A stretch of 64,000 nt of DNA, taken from an uncultured Spartobacteria bacterium (GTDB lineage: Bacteria; Verrucomicrobiota; Verrucomicrobiia; Chthoniobacterales; Chthoniobacteraceae). The stretch spans positions 1 through 64,000 of the forward strand of contig CAIURC010000107.1 in assembly GCA_903901425.1 (NCBI GenBank), written 5' to 3'. Positions 46,756-57,061 of the stretch are shown here, piece after piece. Each line of letters opens with the position of its first letter. Positions within the stretch are counted from its first letter, which is position 1. A model generated the notes under the pieces. That model saw nothing but the letters and a program-made list of their open reading frames with translations. It made no database searches and was not told the origin of the DNA. A program made the position numbers and the translations under genes.

Positions 46756-47712
46756 ATGAACACCCCAAAGAAGCTTTCAATCCGCTCCTCAGCCGGGACC
46801 GTAGCGCTTGTTTTGTTGACCGGATCAATGCCCGGTTTGGCGGTCGAGGCGACTCCAGCAGAAATCCCGATCGTCGACACCCACACCCATTTCTACGATC
46901 CCTCGCGACCGGAGGGAGTGCCATGGCCGGGAAAAGGGAGCCCGCTTTTTCGGACAGTCCTGCCCGGAGATTTTCGCGCGTTAAAGAAGTTCCGCCCGGT
47001 GCGAGGGACGGTAGTGGTGGAGGCCAGCAAATGGGTGGAAGACAATGCCTGGCTGCTCGCTCTCGGGGAAAGTGAACCCCAAATCCTTGGGATCGTGGGG
47101 AACCTGAATCCCCTCGCGCCCTCATTTGCTGCAGATCTGGCCCGGTTTTCCGCAAATCCACTCTTCCGAGGGATCCGTGTTTCCGAGCAATCTCTGGAGA
47201 CGGTACTCAACCGCGGAGAGTTGCAGGAACTGAGCCTGTTGGCGGAACGGAAACTCACGCTGGATGTGATTGGCGGCCCGTCGATGCCAGCGCTGGCGGC
47301 CAAGGTGGCGAGACGGATGCCCCATTTGACCTTGGTTCTGGACCACATGGGGGGTGTTCCCATCACGGAATCCCCCCTTCCTTCGGAGTGGGTGGAGGGA
47401 ATCCGGGCCGCAGGCGCGTGCGGAAACGTGTACTGCAAGGTTTCGGGCATGATGGAAAGTGCTGCGGTTTCCGGCAAACGTCCCGCGCCCCGCGACCCGG
47501 CCTTTTACCGGCCCTATCTGGACGCGGTCTGGCAGGCATTTGGCACAGACCGCGTGCTGTATGGCAGCAACTGGCCGGTCTGCGAGCTCGGAGCCGACTA
47601 CGAAACCGTCCAACGACTGGCGATCGAGTATGCCAATGAGAAGGGGCCGGATGCTGTCGCGAAGTTCTGTTCTGGGAACAGCCAGCGGGCCTACCGGTGG
47701 GCGGACCGCTGA
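46756..47712 (+). CDS. Amidohydrolase family (TIM-barrel metal-dependent hydrolase), secreted
   Basis: IPIVDTHTHFYDPSRPEGVPWP, LTLVLDHMGGVPI, VYCKVSGM, DRVLYGSNWPVCEL. Confidence 0.9.
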   Translation: MNTPKKLSIRSSAGTVALVLLTGSMPGLAVEATPAEIPIVDTHTHFYDPSRPEGVPWPGKGSPLFRTVLPGDFRALKKFRPVRGTVVVEASKWVEDNAWLLALGESEPQILGIVGNLNPLAPSFAADLARFSANPLFRGIRVSEQSLETVLNRGELQELSLLAERKLTLDVIGGPSMPALAAKVARRMPHLTLVLDHMGGVPITESPLPSEWVEGIRAAGACGNVYCKVSGMMESAAVSGKRPAPRDPAFYRPYLDAVWQAFGTDRVLYGSNWPVCELGADYETVQRLAIEYANEKGPDAVAKFCSGNSQRAYRWADR

Positions 47713-47807
47713 CGGGGTCAGCGCCGGACCGTTGAGCGGCTTGGATTAAAAAGGGCGTGCAACCCCACCGTTTCCTTCCTTAGCCTTTGAGTTTGACCGG
47801 TTGCACC

Positions 47808-47993
47808 ATGAAAACCTGCTTTCTCCCTCTTGCCCTGCTCCTGCCACTGATTGCCTCTGCGCATCCGGGCCATCTTGCACTGGACCCCGCTGCCGGGCTC
47901 CCGCATCCGGGGCACGAACTGGAGATTGTGCCTTTCCTTCTGGTGGGCGTGCTGGCAGCGGCAGCCTGGCGGTTGTTCCGTTCCACCCGGTAG
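47808..47993 (+). CDS. Small membrane protein with two HPGH motifs
   Basis: MKTCFLPLALLLPLIASAHPGHLALDPAAGLPHPGHELEIVPFLLVGVLAAAAWRLFRSTR. Confidence 0.6.
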   Translation: MKTCFLPLALLLPLIASAHPGHLALDPAAGLPHPGHELEIVPFLLVGVLAAAAWRLFRSTR

Positions 47994-48020
47994 TCCCCCC
48001 GGGGCTCCCAGCCGGGAGAT

Positions 48021-48734
48021 TCACTCTCCGCGGGCAAGAAACTGGATTTGTTTCCGGAGTTCGGTGGCCTCCCATTGGCCGCTGGCATTGGGTTGGTCCA
48101 GGTAACCATAGTTGAGCACGGACCCCGCCCGGGCGAGGACCAGTCTCGACACCTGTCCGAACGCACCCATCCCCATCACGGCCAGATGTTGTCCGGCGGA
48201 TCCCGGGAAGAGGCCCAGCAGAGTAGCAACGTCAGCCGGTCGTTCGGCCTTGGCCGCAAGCTTGAACACATCGGCCCCTGCCCGACGCGCCTTCCCTGCC
48301 AACGCTTTGAGCTGGGTCAAAGACGGCATCCGCCGGAAAAAATGGCTCGAAACCACCACCTGCACCCCGGCCGTCCGCGCCTCCGAAACCACATGGGCCA
48401 GAGGTTTCATGGAGCGCAGTTCCACGTCCATCCAGACGGCATACGGCAGAAAACGGCGATACAGCGCCCCCCGCGCCCCCGCCGACAGACCGCCCACCCC
48501 ACCCTCAGCCGGATGCCGGGCAGTGATCAGGAGCGGAAACTTCAATCTCCGCGCGGCCTTCTCCAGGGTTTCGAGGTCGGAGACAAATGCGTCCAGGCGC
48601 AACTCCAGGACGTCCACGCTACCGGGCTTTAACTTCAGTGCGCATCGGAGGGCTCCGGGAGAATGCACGGTGCCGACCACGCGCGCGCCCTCTGGAAATA
48701 CCGGGATCCGGGATTCACTAGAAAATTTTTTCAT
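48021..48734 (-). CDS. aroD: Type I 3-dehydroquinate dehydratase
   Basis: DVLELRLDAF, PLLITARHPAEGG, VVVSSHFFRRMPS, ADVFKLAAKA, MGAFGQVSRL. Confidence 0.9.
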   Translation of the reverse strand: MKKFSSESRIPVFPEGARVVGTVHSPGALRCALKLKPGSVDVLELRLDAFVSDLETLEKAARRLKFPLLITARHPAEGGVGGLSAGARGALYRRFLPYAVWMDVELRSMKPLAHVVSEARTAGVQVVVSSHFFRRMPSLTQLKALAGKARRAGADVFKLAAKAERPADVATLLGLFPGSAGQHLAVMGMGAFGQVSRLVLARAGSVLNYGYLDQPNASGQWEATELRKQIQFLARGE

Positions 48735-48782
48735 GGGAATATCACCTGCTCAGGAGGAACCTATCAGCCGCTAGAACACGGA

Positions 48783-50174
48783 ATGCTCGGCCGAACTCAA
48801 GAACTGAATGTGCAGTGGCAGAAGTTCCTCGACGGACTTCTGCTCGGGCTCGCGCTCTGGCTGGCCCACCGGCTCCGGTTGTCCGTGGCGGAGTTGCCAC
48901 CGTTTGAAAAAACGATTCCTGAATTTGTCCATTTCCGGTGGCTGCTTCTGGTGATCGTGCCTCTGGGACCGTTCCTTCTGGATCTGCAGGGCTTTTACGC
49001 CCAGAAGGCGAGCGGAGACCAGAGCCATGCTGCCCGGCAGATGGCCCGGGCAGCGATCTGGCTGGGGTTGGCCGTCGCGGGCTGCAGTTATTTTCTCCGC
49101 TTGGAGGTGCCGAGCCGGGCCGTGATGCCGCTTTTTGCATTTCTTGCGGCCGGCCTTCTCCTGCTCCGCCATGGGCTCGGACTCCGGATGCTCCACCACC
49201 AGATCCGGAGGGCGGCCCTTCGGGAACCCGTGTTGCTGGCAGGGAGCCTGGGGGACATCGCCCAGTTCAGACAGAGCCTTTCAGCGGAGGAACTCCTGTC
49301 GCTGGAGGTTGTGACGGAGTTCGATTTAGATACCCGGCCGGTCTCGGAATTGACCGAGCTCCTGCACCGGCACTCGGTTTCGCGGGTGGTTTTTGCCGGA
49401 GGCCAGAGTCCGCTCCATGTGCTGCAGCAGGCGATTGGAGCGTGCGAACTGGAGGGGGTGGAAGCCTGGCTGAGTGCAGATTTCATCCGGACCGCGATTG
49501 CGAGGCCGGTCCTGGACACATTCGGTGCGCGGCCCATGCTGGTGTTCCGGACAACGCCGGAAGTGTCATGGGCGCTCCTAGTCAAGGCGTGCATGGACCG
49601 GGTGGGTGCGGCCCTTGGACTGCTGTTGACGGCGCCGCTGCTGCTCCTCATCGCGCTGGCCGTTAAACTGACCTCCAGGGGACCGGTCCTTTTCCGGCAA
49701 CAGCGCGGGGGAAGACATGGGCGCCCATTCACCTTTTACAAGTTTAGGTCGATGGTCTGGGATGCCGAGCATCGCCAAGCCGAGCTTGCGCCGTTCAACC
49801 AAATGCAGGGACCAGTGTTCAAACTGGAGGAAGACCCGCGCGTCACCCCGCTGGGGAGGTTTCTGCGCCGGAGCAGCTTGGACGAACTGCCACAGCTCTG
49901 GAACGTGCTTCGCGGGGAAATGAGCCTGGTCGGCCCCCGCCCCCTTCCCGTCTACGAAATCGCCCAAATCCAGTCCTCTGCCCAGCGACGGCGGCTGAGC
50001 ATGAAACCCGGCCTGACCTGCCTCTGGCAGATCCGCGGCCGGAGCGAAATCCGGAGCTTTGAGGAATGGGTCCGGCTCGATCTCGAATACATCGACCACT
50101 GGTCCTTGGGCCTCGACTTCAATATCCTTCTCCAAACCGTCCCGGTGGTGCTCCGCGGCGCCGGCGCCCGCTGA
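48783..50174 (+). CDS. Exopolysaccharide biosynthesis polyprenyl glycosylphosphotransferase (bacterial sugar transferase)
   Basis: [80 protein letters not shown]-terminal TM segments. Confidence 0.93.
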   Translation: MLGRTQELNVQWQKFLDGLLLGLALWLAHRLRLSVAELPPFEKTIPEFVHFRWLLLVIVPLGPFLLDLQGFYAQKASGDQSHAARQMARAAIWLGLAVAGCSYFLRLEVPSRAVMPLFAFLAAGLLLLRHGLGLRMLHHQIRRAALREPVLLAGSLGDIAQFRQSLSAEELLSLEVVTEFDLDTRPVSELTELLHRHSVSRVVFAGGQSPLHVLQQAIGACELEGVEAWLSADFIRTAIARPVLDTFGARPMLVFRTTPEVSWALLVKACMDRVGAALGLLLTAPLLLLIALAVKLTSRGPVLFRQQRGGRHGRPFTFYKFRSMVWDAEHRQAELAPFNQMQGPVFKLEEDPRVTPLGRFLRRSSLDELPQLWNVLRGEMSLVGPRPLPVYEIAQIQSSAQRRRLSMKPGLTCLWQIRGRSEIRSFEEWVRLDLEYIDHWSLGLDFNILLQTVPVVLRGAGAR

Positions 50175-50228
50175 CACCTGTCCCCGCGCTTGCGCACGGG
50201 CGCACTTTGGGGAAGAGTCCCCCGGCCC

Positions 50229-51821
50229 ATGCAAGACGAGATCCAACGCCGGCGCACCTTCGCCATCATCTCCCATCCGGACGCCGGAAAGACCACGCTC
50301 ACCGAAAAGCTCCTGCTTTACGGGGGGGCCGTTCAGTTGGCCGGCTCGGTCACCGCACGCAAAAACGCCCGGGCCGCGACCTCCGACTGGATGGAACTGG
50401 AACGCAAACGCGGCATCTCGGTCAGCTCCACCGTGCTTCAGTTCGACTACGCCGGGTTCCGGGTCAATCTCCTCGACACGCCCGGCCACCGCGATTTCTC
50501 GGAGGACACCTACCGGGTGCTGACCGCCGTGGATGCGGTGGTCATGGTGATCGACGCAGGGAAGGGGATCGAATCCCAGACCCGGAAACTCTTCGAGGTG
50601 TGCCGGCGCCGCGGAGTGCCGATCTTCACGTTCATGAACAAGTGCGACCGGCCCACCCGGGAACCGCTTGCTTTGCTCGACGAGCTCGAGAGCGTGCTCG
50701 GGATCGGCGCGTTTCCGGTCAACTGGCCGCTTGGGACCGGCTTCAGTTTCAAGGGCCTGTTCGATCGCCAGAAACTTCAGGTCCATCTGTTTGAAAAAAC
50801 GCCGCAGGGCGCGTACCGGGTCCCGGTCGAGGTCGGGAGCATCGATGAACCGTTTGTACGCGACCGGCTGGATCCGGATGATTTCAAGAAGGCACTCGAG
50901 GAACTTGAGATGCTCGACATGGCCGGGATGGCGTATTCCCAAGAAAAAGTGCTGCGAGGCGAGCTGACCCCGGTGTTTTTCGGGTCCGCAATGAACAACT
51001 TCGGTGTCCAGCTCCTGCTGGACGCCTTCCTGGAACGGTCCACACCGCCCCAGCCCCACAAATCCCTTGAACAGGTCATCGCCCCGGATCATCCCGCGTT
51101 CTCCGGGTTCATTTTCAAAATCCAGGCCAACATGGATCCACGCCACCGGGACCGCATCGCCTTTCTCCGGATCTGTTCCGGCCGGTTCACCCGCGACATG
51201 ACCGTGCTCCATTCGCGCACCGGGAAAAAAGTGCGGCTATCCAGCGCGCACAAGCTGTTCGCGCAGGAACGGGAAACGATTGATGAGGCGTATGCCGGGG
51301 ACGTGATTGGCCTGGTGGGCCATTCCGAGTTCGGGATTGGCGACACGCTCACGGAAGACGCCGCGATCGCCTACCATGAGATCCCGCGGTTTCCTCCGGA
51401 GTGCTTTGCCTTTCTACACAACCCGAACCCATCGAAGTTCAAGCAGTTCCGCCAAGGCGTGGATCAACTCCTTCAGGAGGGCGTGATCCAAGTGTTTGAT
51501 CTCCGGGACAGTGTTCAGAAAATCCCGCTGCTTGCCGCGGTCGGTCAGCTCCAGTTTGAGGTGGTCCAGTACCGTCTCGAGAGCGAGTACGGAGCCGAGT
51601 CCCGTCTTGAGACTGCGGATTGGCAGGCATACCGGTGGCTGCCCGAGACCGTAGACGTCAAGGCGCTCAAGCTTCCCACCGGGTGCCGGGTCGCCCACGA
51701 CGGCAGGGGCCAGGCCGGGGTTCTCTTTCCCAGCTCCTGGACGGAACGCTACTTTGGCGAGATCAATCCGGGCGTGTCTCTTTCGGAAACCCCTGCCGAG
51801 GCCGCAGGCTCCGGCGATTGA
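50229..51821 (+). CDS. prfC: Peptide chain release factor 3
   Basis: RRTFAIISHPDAGKTTLTEKLLLYGGAVQLAGSV, RGISVSSTVLQFDYAG, LLDTPGHRDFSEDTYRVLTAVD, FMNKCDR. Confidence 0.96.
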   Translation: MQDEIQRRRTFAIISHPDAGKTTLTEKLLLYGGAVQLAGSVTARKNARAATSDWMELERKRGISVSSTVLQFDYAGFRVNLLDTPGHRDFSEDTYRVLTAVDAVVMVIDAGKGIESQTRKLFEVCRRRGVPIFTFMNKCDRPTREPLALLDELESVLGIGAFPVNWPLGTGFSFKGLFDRQKLQVHLFEKTPQGAYRVPVEVGSIDEPFVRDRLDPDDFKKALEELEMLDMAGMAYSQEKVLRGELTPVFFGSAMNNFGVQLLLDAFLERSTPPQPHKSLEQVIAPDHPAFSGFIFKIQANMDPRHRDRIAFLRICSGRFTRDMTVLHSRTGKKVRLSSAHKLFAQERETIDEAYAGDVIGLVGHSEFGIGDTLTEDAAIAYHEIPRFPPECFAFLHNPNPSKFKQFRQGVDQLLQEGVIQVFDLRDSVQKIPLLAAVGQLQFEVVQYRLESEYGAESRLETADWQAYRWLPETVDVKALKLPTGCRVAHDGRGQAGVLFPSSWTERYFGEINPGVSLSETPAEAAGSGD

Positions 51822-51854
51822 CACCGTAGGCGGGTTTCTGCTCGAGTCGGGTCC

Positions 51855-52106
51855 GTGAAACTCTGCCTCCCCCTGATTTTCTGTGCCGCCACTCTTCTGG
51901 CGGGTTGTTCGACCCTTTCCAACCGCCACGGCGACTACCGTCCCACCGAGGGCTCAGGCCCCTATTCTAAGGCCCTCAAGGCAGGGACATGGAGAAAGGG
52001 CGTTGAGTTAAAACCCAACCAGAAAGCACAGCCCGGCAAGCTCACGCCGCCTCCGCCCGCGCCGGTTCTGCCGTATGCGCCGGTGGAGCCGCTTAAACTT
52101 CCCTGA
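51855..52106 (+). CDS. Small putative lipoprotein
   Basis: MKLCLPLIFCAATLLAGCSTLSN lipobox; basic, proline-rich C-terminus. Confidence 0.7.
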   Translation: MKLCLPLIFCAATLLAGCSTLSNRHGDYRPTEGSGPYSKALKAGTWRKGVELKPNQKAQPGKLTPPPPAPVLPYAPVEPLKLP

Positions 52107-52167
52107 CCCGCACTCGGAGCGGCCTTGGTCTTTTAAAGTCACGGTCTGGCCGCAAACACTCAAACGG

Positions 52168-52205
52168 AAAGCGGTCTTCCAGATTTCTCTGGAAGACCGC
52201 TTTTT
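52168..52205. terminator. Bidirectional intrinsic terminator AAAGCGGTCTTCCAGA-TTTC-TCTGGAAGACCGCTTTTT
   Basis: 16-bp perfect stem flanked by A and T runs, between convergent genes. Confidence 0.9.
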
Positions 52206-52226
52206 CGTGACAGGCTCAGGCTTGAA

Positions 52227-55200
52227 TCAGCGCACCTTGAACACGCCACGCATCAGGATGTGATGCCCGGGGAAGGTGCAGACATACGGGTAATCGCCAG
52301 GAGTCTTCGGAGCGACGAATTCGATGGTCGATTCCTTGTTGGCATCAATCAGCTTTGTGGAAGCTAGGATGTCCGCGCTTTGCGGAATGAAGCCGACTTC
52401 AAACCCCTTCGCGCCAAGCTCTGCTGCCTTGGCTGCCACTTCATCCGCCTTGCCCGGGTTCACCACCACGAGGTTGTGCGGCATGCTGTCAGGGTTGGAC
52501 AACGTCAACTTCACCTTTTTGCCCGCTTTCAACGGCAGTTCCTTCAAATCGTAGTTCATCTTCTCCACCACCGTCGCAATCCGGATTTCGGTCAGGTCCG
52601 GTTTGTCCGAGATGATCCCCGACTTTTTGACGGCCTCAGTCTTCTTCTCCGCCGCAGCCAAACTCGGCGTGCCGGGCTTCGCATCGAACCAGTTTTTGGT
52701 GTGCAACGCCGCAAATCGCGCATGCGGTTCGGGTGACTCCAGAAGTTTGCCCAGCAGTTCCGCGTCGTTTTCCCCGTGCTGCTGCTGGATCCAAAGCGCC
52801 TCCAGAAGATGATGCGCGTCCTCCTTCTTCGCGGGATCAAACTGCTTCTTCCATTTCTTCGCCTCCGCCAGCACCTCCGCCGAGTTGCGGCCGCTCAATT
52901 CCACCCGGGTCCGGTGCCGGACACCGTCCACCGGATGCTTGAGGTTTTCAAGAAGAGCAGGAATCGGCTGGCCCGCAATCTTGACCTTCGGCTGCAACGC
53001 CCTGCCTTCCGCGGTGATCCGGTAAATCCGGCCATGGAGATGGTCCCGGTTGGGGTCCCGGACGTTGTGCTGCATGTGGCCAATGATCACGTTCTGCCAG
53101 TCGGCCAGAAACAGCGACCCGTCTTCGCCGAACACCGCGTCTGCGGGCCGGAAGTTTTTGTCGCCGCTCATCAGGAACCCCTTGGAGGCCTGGGGCGCCT
53201 TGCTGCCATCGGCCATGACTTCCTCCACGTTCAAATCGGCGCCGGCAGGTTCTCCCCAGACGCTGCCATCGGCCGTGTTCCGGGCGAGTTTGTAATGTTT
53301 CACCCCGCGGAACCCGATCACATTGCAGATGAGGAAATCGCCCTGCATGGATTCCGGGAAATGCGTGCTTGAAACGATCTCCGAGGCTGTCACGGGGCGC
53401 ACTTCCTTTTTCAGCAGCTCATGCATCTTGAATCCGCTGCCCTCAGGACGGACCTGGTAGGCGCGACCACCCGTGCCGTCGGTGGCGTACTGGTAGCCCC
53501 AGTAGTCGAAACTGGTCCCGTGCGGGTTGGGGCTGTTGGTGGCTTGGAACGTCACGCTGTAGCGGCGCGGGTCAAACCGGAACAGGCCGGAATTGCCCGT
53601 CTGCAACGAGGTGCCCCAGGGATGCTCGTGGTTGTGGACTAGGAAAATCCCGCTCTGCCAGTAGATGCCGCCATCCGGCCCGAGGATCAGATTGTTTGCT
53701 GCGTGATGCGTGTCCGCAGTGCCGAATCCCTGAAGAAGGACGGTACGCTGATCGGCTTTGTCGTCGCCATCCGTGTCCTTGAGAAACACCAACTCGGAAC
53801 TGGTCGTCACCAGCACACCACCATTCCAGAGCTCGAATCCGAGCGGGTTCTGGATCCGGGCAAATTCGGTGACCCGGTCGGCGCGACCATCCGAGTTGTC
53901 GTCATGGAGAATGAGGAGGGCGTCGTTCATTTCCTTGCCTGGCTCCCATTTCGGGTAGGTCGGCCAGACTGCGGCCCAGAGGCGGCCCTTGGGATCGACC
54001 TGAAGCTGGACGGGATTGACCAAGCCGGGGAACTGGCCTTCCTCGGCAAAAAGTTCGATTTTGAACCCAGGCGCAATGGCGATCGAGGAGATCGCCTCTT
54101 TGCCGCCCTGATACTTTAAAACGCCCTCCTTCATGGCGCTAGAGCTCTTGCTGCCGCCCCCGACATTCGAGATCACCGGGACGGGTTTCGGCATGTTGGA
54201 GTCGTCGAGCTTGTGCTGTTTACCGGCCGCCAGCGCCCAGACATGCTCGTCCCGGTTGGCAGTCAGCACATCCAGCATCGCCATTTCGTGGACCAACACC
54301 TCGGCATTGGTCTGGTTGTTGACGAACGCCAGAGTGGACCGGCCGCCCCAGACATCGTTCTCGTCCGTGGCACGCGCCCGGTTGAACCAGTGGAAATCCT
54401 TGTCCAGAACCGCCTCGCGGAGCTTCGCCATGGAGGAGGACACGCCCACTTCCCGGCCCAGCAAGGCCTTGGCTATGAACTCGGAAACCGCCTTGTAGCC
54501 GTCCTCATTGAGGTGCACACCGTTCAGGGTCAGTGCCCGCTTCGCACTTCCAAAAAGGGCCAGGCTCGGATGATAGAGGTCCACATACGCCACTCCGGCC
54601 TCCTTGGCCGCAGCTTCGGTGGCTGCCGCATACGCCTCCAAACGCTGGTTGTGTTCCTTGCCATCCGGCAACAACGGCGTCTTCAAGTTTTCAAAAGCCG
54701 TCGGGCTGAACAGCACGATCCGCGGGAAACTCTTCCCATTCGGCTGCAGCCCCCGCGTCTTCTGAACAAATTCCACCAGTTGTTTCCGGTACTCGTCCGG
54801 TTTCCCGTCAAACGACTCGTTGTACCCGTAAAAAGCGAAAACCACGTCCGCCTTGGCCTCCCGCAGGAGCGCCTCCACGGACGGCACGTTCGCACTCCGG
54901 GGCGCACTGTTCACGCGGTCCCCACTCGTCGCCAGATTCCGGAACCGGACCTGTTTCCCATTCAACTGGCTCTGCAAGAGCGTTTCCAGCCAGCCGTCAG
55001 CATGCATCCGTTCCGCCAGTCCGTTGCCCACCACCGCCACCACGTCTTTCTCCTGAAACGCGAACGGGGCGGCATCCTTGTACCCCGCAGGCACTGGCAC
55101 TGCCGGCGGCAACTGCGCGGCAGCAGGCGCGGGCTTTCTCTCAGACTGCGCGGGCTTCGCCTCGGCTTTTTTCGGGGCTGCAGCCGGCGCACTGGTGTTG

Positions 55201-56213
55201 TGATTCGCCGGGATCGGGCTTTCAAACCCGTTGTACACGGCAGGCTTCACTCCCCGCGCATGCCCCATCCCCTTGAACGTGTTGGGCTCGTACTTGCCCA
55301 CAAACCCAATTTCCGATTCAGGCTGGATCTGCCCTTCAAGGCCCAGAATCCAGTACACACCGTTCACCAGCATCCGCCGGTATCCGGGATTCAGCAGGTC
55401 CTCCGAGGCCCCGTAGAGCGAGGTGAAGACCCGCCCTTCCTTGCCACCTGCAACTTTGTAGGTCCGCGTCCATTCACTGGCCATCGGCGGCTTGCTCGCA
55501 TCTGGCGCAGCACCGGCATCCATCGCCATCAGCGGCTGGGCCATCGTCAGAATCGTCCAGTCCGGCGCAGGTTCCGCGTTGTAGCCACCGGCCTGCACGT
55601 GCACATCTTTCACACCACGCAGAATCGGGTGAGCGGACTGCGCCGGCACTGCGGTGATCCGGGTGCTCTGCTGGTGGTTCTTTCCATAATGTCCCACCCA
55701 AGTCTGCCCCAGAACCTGGTGCCCGAATCCCTTCAGAAAATCCGTGCCGTCGTACGTGAAATGGTACCGGTAATAAGGGTCGTCCTTCCGGTCCTTGGGA
55801 TAACTGAAGGCGTGCGTCGATGTGCGCAACCCCATCACCGGTCCGCCCCGCTTCAGATACCCATCCAGATGCTTCATCTGATCCGGGGGCAATGCCAGAA
55901 ACCGGGTGAAAATCACCAGTCCATCCGCCTGGTCCAGTTCTTCCATCCCGGGGATGTTCGAAACGCCCGCCTCAATCTCCCCATTCTTGTCCACGCCAAA
56001 CAATACCCGGCATTCGATCCCGTGGTGCTTGGCCAGAATCCGGGCCAGTGCCGGGATGGTTTCCTCGGAGCGGTACTCATGGTCACTGGCCATCAGAACC
56101 AGTTTTTTACCCTTGGGAGCGGTTCCCGCGGGGTAAACAACCGGGTTCGCGTAGAGCGGGCACACTGCGGCGACCAAATAAGCTGCGCCGAGCAGCAGGA
56201 TTTTTTTCTTCAT
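52227..56213 (-). CDS. Giant PVC-type protein: ThuA - SGNH/GDSL hydrolase - dehydrogenase-like beta-propeller - HEAT - C-terminal plastocyanin/azurin-like cupredoxin
   Basis: Signal peptide; KKLVLMASDHEYRSEETIPALARIL; VVAVVGNGLAERMHADGWLETLLQ...GVHLNEDGYKAVSEF; APGFKIELFAEEGQFPGLVNPVQLQVDPKGRLWAAVWPTYPKWEPG; SMPHNLVVVNPGKADEV...YPYVCTFPGHHILMRGVFKV. Confidence 0.9.
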   Translation of the reverse strand: MKKKILLLGAAYLVAAVCPLYANPVVYPAGTAPKGKKLVLMASDHEYRSEETIPALARILAKHHGIECRVLFGVDKNGEIEAGVSNIPGMEELDQADGLVIFTRFLALPPDQMKHLDGYLKRGGPVMGLRTSTHAFSYPKDRKDDPYYRYHFTYDGTDFLKGFGHQVLGQTWVGHYGKNHQQSTRITAVPAQSAHPILRGVKDVHVQAGGYNAEPAPDWTILTMAQPLMAMDAGAAPDASKPPMASEWTRTYKVAGGKEGRVFTSLYGASEDLLNPGYRRMLVNGVYWILGLEGQIQPESEIGFVGKYEPNTFKGMGHARGVKPAVYNGFESPIPANHNTSAPAAAPKKAEAKPAQSERKPAPAAAQLPPAVPVPAGYKDAAPFAFQEKDVVAVVGNGLAERMHADGWLETLLQSQLNGKQVRFRNLATSGDRVNSAPRSANVPSVEALLREAKADVVFAFYGYNESFDGKPDEYRKQLVEFVQKTRGLQPNGKSFPRIVLFSPTAFENLKTPLLPDGKEHNQRLEAYAAATEAAAKEAGVAYVDLYHPSLALFGSAKRALTLNGVHLNEDGYKAVSEFIAKALLGREVGVSSSMAKLREAVLDKDFHWFNRARATDENDVWGGRSTLAFVNNQTNAEVLVHEMAMLDVLTANRDEHVWALAAGKQHKLDDSNMPKPVPVISNVGGGSKSSSAMKEGVLKYQGGKEAISSIAIAPGFKIELFAEEGQFPGLVNPVQLQVDPKGRLWAAVWPTYPKWEPGKEMNDALLILHDDNSDGRADRVTEFARIQNPLGFELWNGGVLVTTSSELVFLKDTDGDDKADQRTVLLQGFGTADTHHAANNLILGPDGGIYWQSGIFLVHNHEHPWGTSLQTGNSGLFRFDPRRYSVTFQATNSPNPHGTSFDYWGYQYATDGTGGRAYQVRPEGSGFKMHELLKKEVRPVTASEIVSSTHFPESMQGDFLICNVIGFRGVKHYKLARNTADGSVWGEPAGADLNVEEVMADGSKAPQASKGFLMSGDKNFRPADAVFGEDGSLFLADWQNVIIGHMQHNVRDPNRDHLHGRIYRITAEGRALQPKVKIAGQPIPALLENLKHPVDGVRHRTRVELSGRNSAEVLAEAKKWKKQFDPAKKEDAHHLLEALWIQQQHGENDAELLGKLLESPEPHARFAALHTKNWFDAKPGTPSLAAAEKKTEAVKKSGIISDKPDLTEIRIATVVEKMNYDLKELPLKAGKKVKLTLSNPDSMPHNLVVVNPGKADEVAAKAAELGAKGFEVGFIPQSADILASTKLIDANKESTIEFVAPKTPGDYPYVCTFPGHHILMRGVFKVR

Positions 56214-56452
56214 GGAATGGATTGGGGTCGGGGGGAATGGGCGGGGATTTTTCGGGGAAAAGGACAGGAACCTGAGCAATACATTTCGCAAACTGATCAC
56301 ATTGATTTGTTTGCGCAATGAACTGCACGGGTTGAATCCCGAAACGCTCGGATTCTTAGTGGATTTCCACCTCCGCGGATCATTTGCCGCTCGGGCCCAC
56401 CCGAATTTCACCGTTTCCCTCGCACCGGGTCGCCCGTTACCCTGAGCGCCTT

Positions 56453-57055
56453 ATGTTCACAGGCCTTGTCCAAGAATGCGGCACCGTTTCCCAAGTCGAA
56501 CTGTCCCCAGCAGGAGCCCGGCTGACCCTTGAGGCTCCCAAAATGGCGGCCGACGCCCAGCTCGGGGACAGCATTGCCGTCAACGGTTGCTGCCTGACGG
56601 TAGCCGCGAGACCGGAAGGCCTTCTTCAGTTTGATCTTCTGGCCGAGACCCTCCGGTGCACCAATCTCGGCAGCCTGCGCCCCGGCAGTCTGGTGAATCT
56701 GGAGCCCGCTTTGGCTGCCACCGACAAGCTGGGTGGCCATTTTGTCCAGGGACACGTGGACTGCACCTCAGAGATTCTTGCCTTTGAACCGTCTGGCGCG
56801 GACTACCGTCTGGAGATTGGGCTTCCGACGAAAAAGGCGCGGTATGTGGTGCACAAGGGATCCATCGCGGTGAACGGCATCAGCCTGACGGTAGCGGAGC
56901 TTCTGCCCTCGAGTTTTGTGCTCTGGATCATCCCGCACACCTTGGCTGTCACCCAGCTGCGCCAGAGCCGGGCCGGAGATCTGGTGAATCTGGAGTTTGA
57001 TTTGCTCGCCAAATACGTCGAACGGCTGCTGGGAGACCGGCTCGCTGGAAGCTGA
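56453..57055 (+). CDS. ribE: Riboflavin synthase alpha subunit
   Basis: MFTGLVQECGTVSQVE, GDSIAVNGCCLTV, LGGHFVQGHVDCTSEI, KGSIAVNGISLTV; two lumazine-binding repeats. Confidence 0.95.
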   Translation: MFTGLVQECGTVSQVELSPAGARLTLEAPKMAADAQLGDSIAVNGCCLTVAARPEGLLQFDLLAETLRCTNLGSLRPGSLVNLEPALAATDKLGGHFVQGHVDCTSEILAFEPSGADYRLEIGLPTKKARYVVHKGSIAVNGISLTVAELLPSSFVLWIIPHTLAVTQLRQSRAGDLVNLEFDLLAKYVERLLGDRLAGS

Positions 57056-57061
57056 CCCGTT

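Noticed and set aside
54213-56321. 702-aa + strand ORF
   Set aside because: Antisense to the giant ThuA/SGNH/cupredoxin gene; low-complexity R/H/L-rich translation typical of GC-rich shadow frames.
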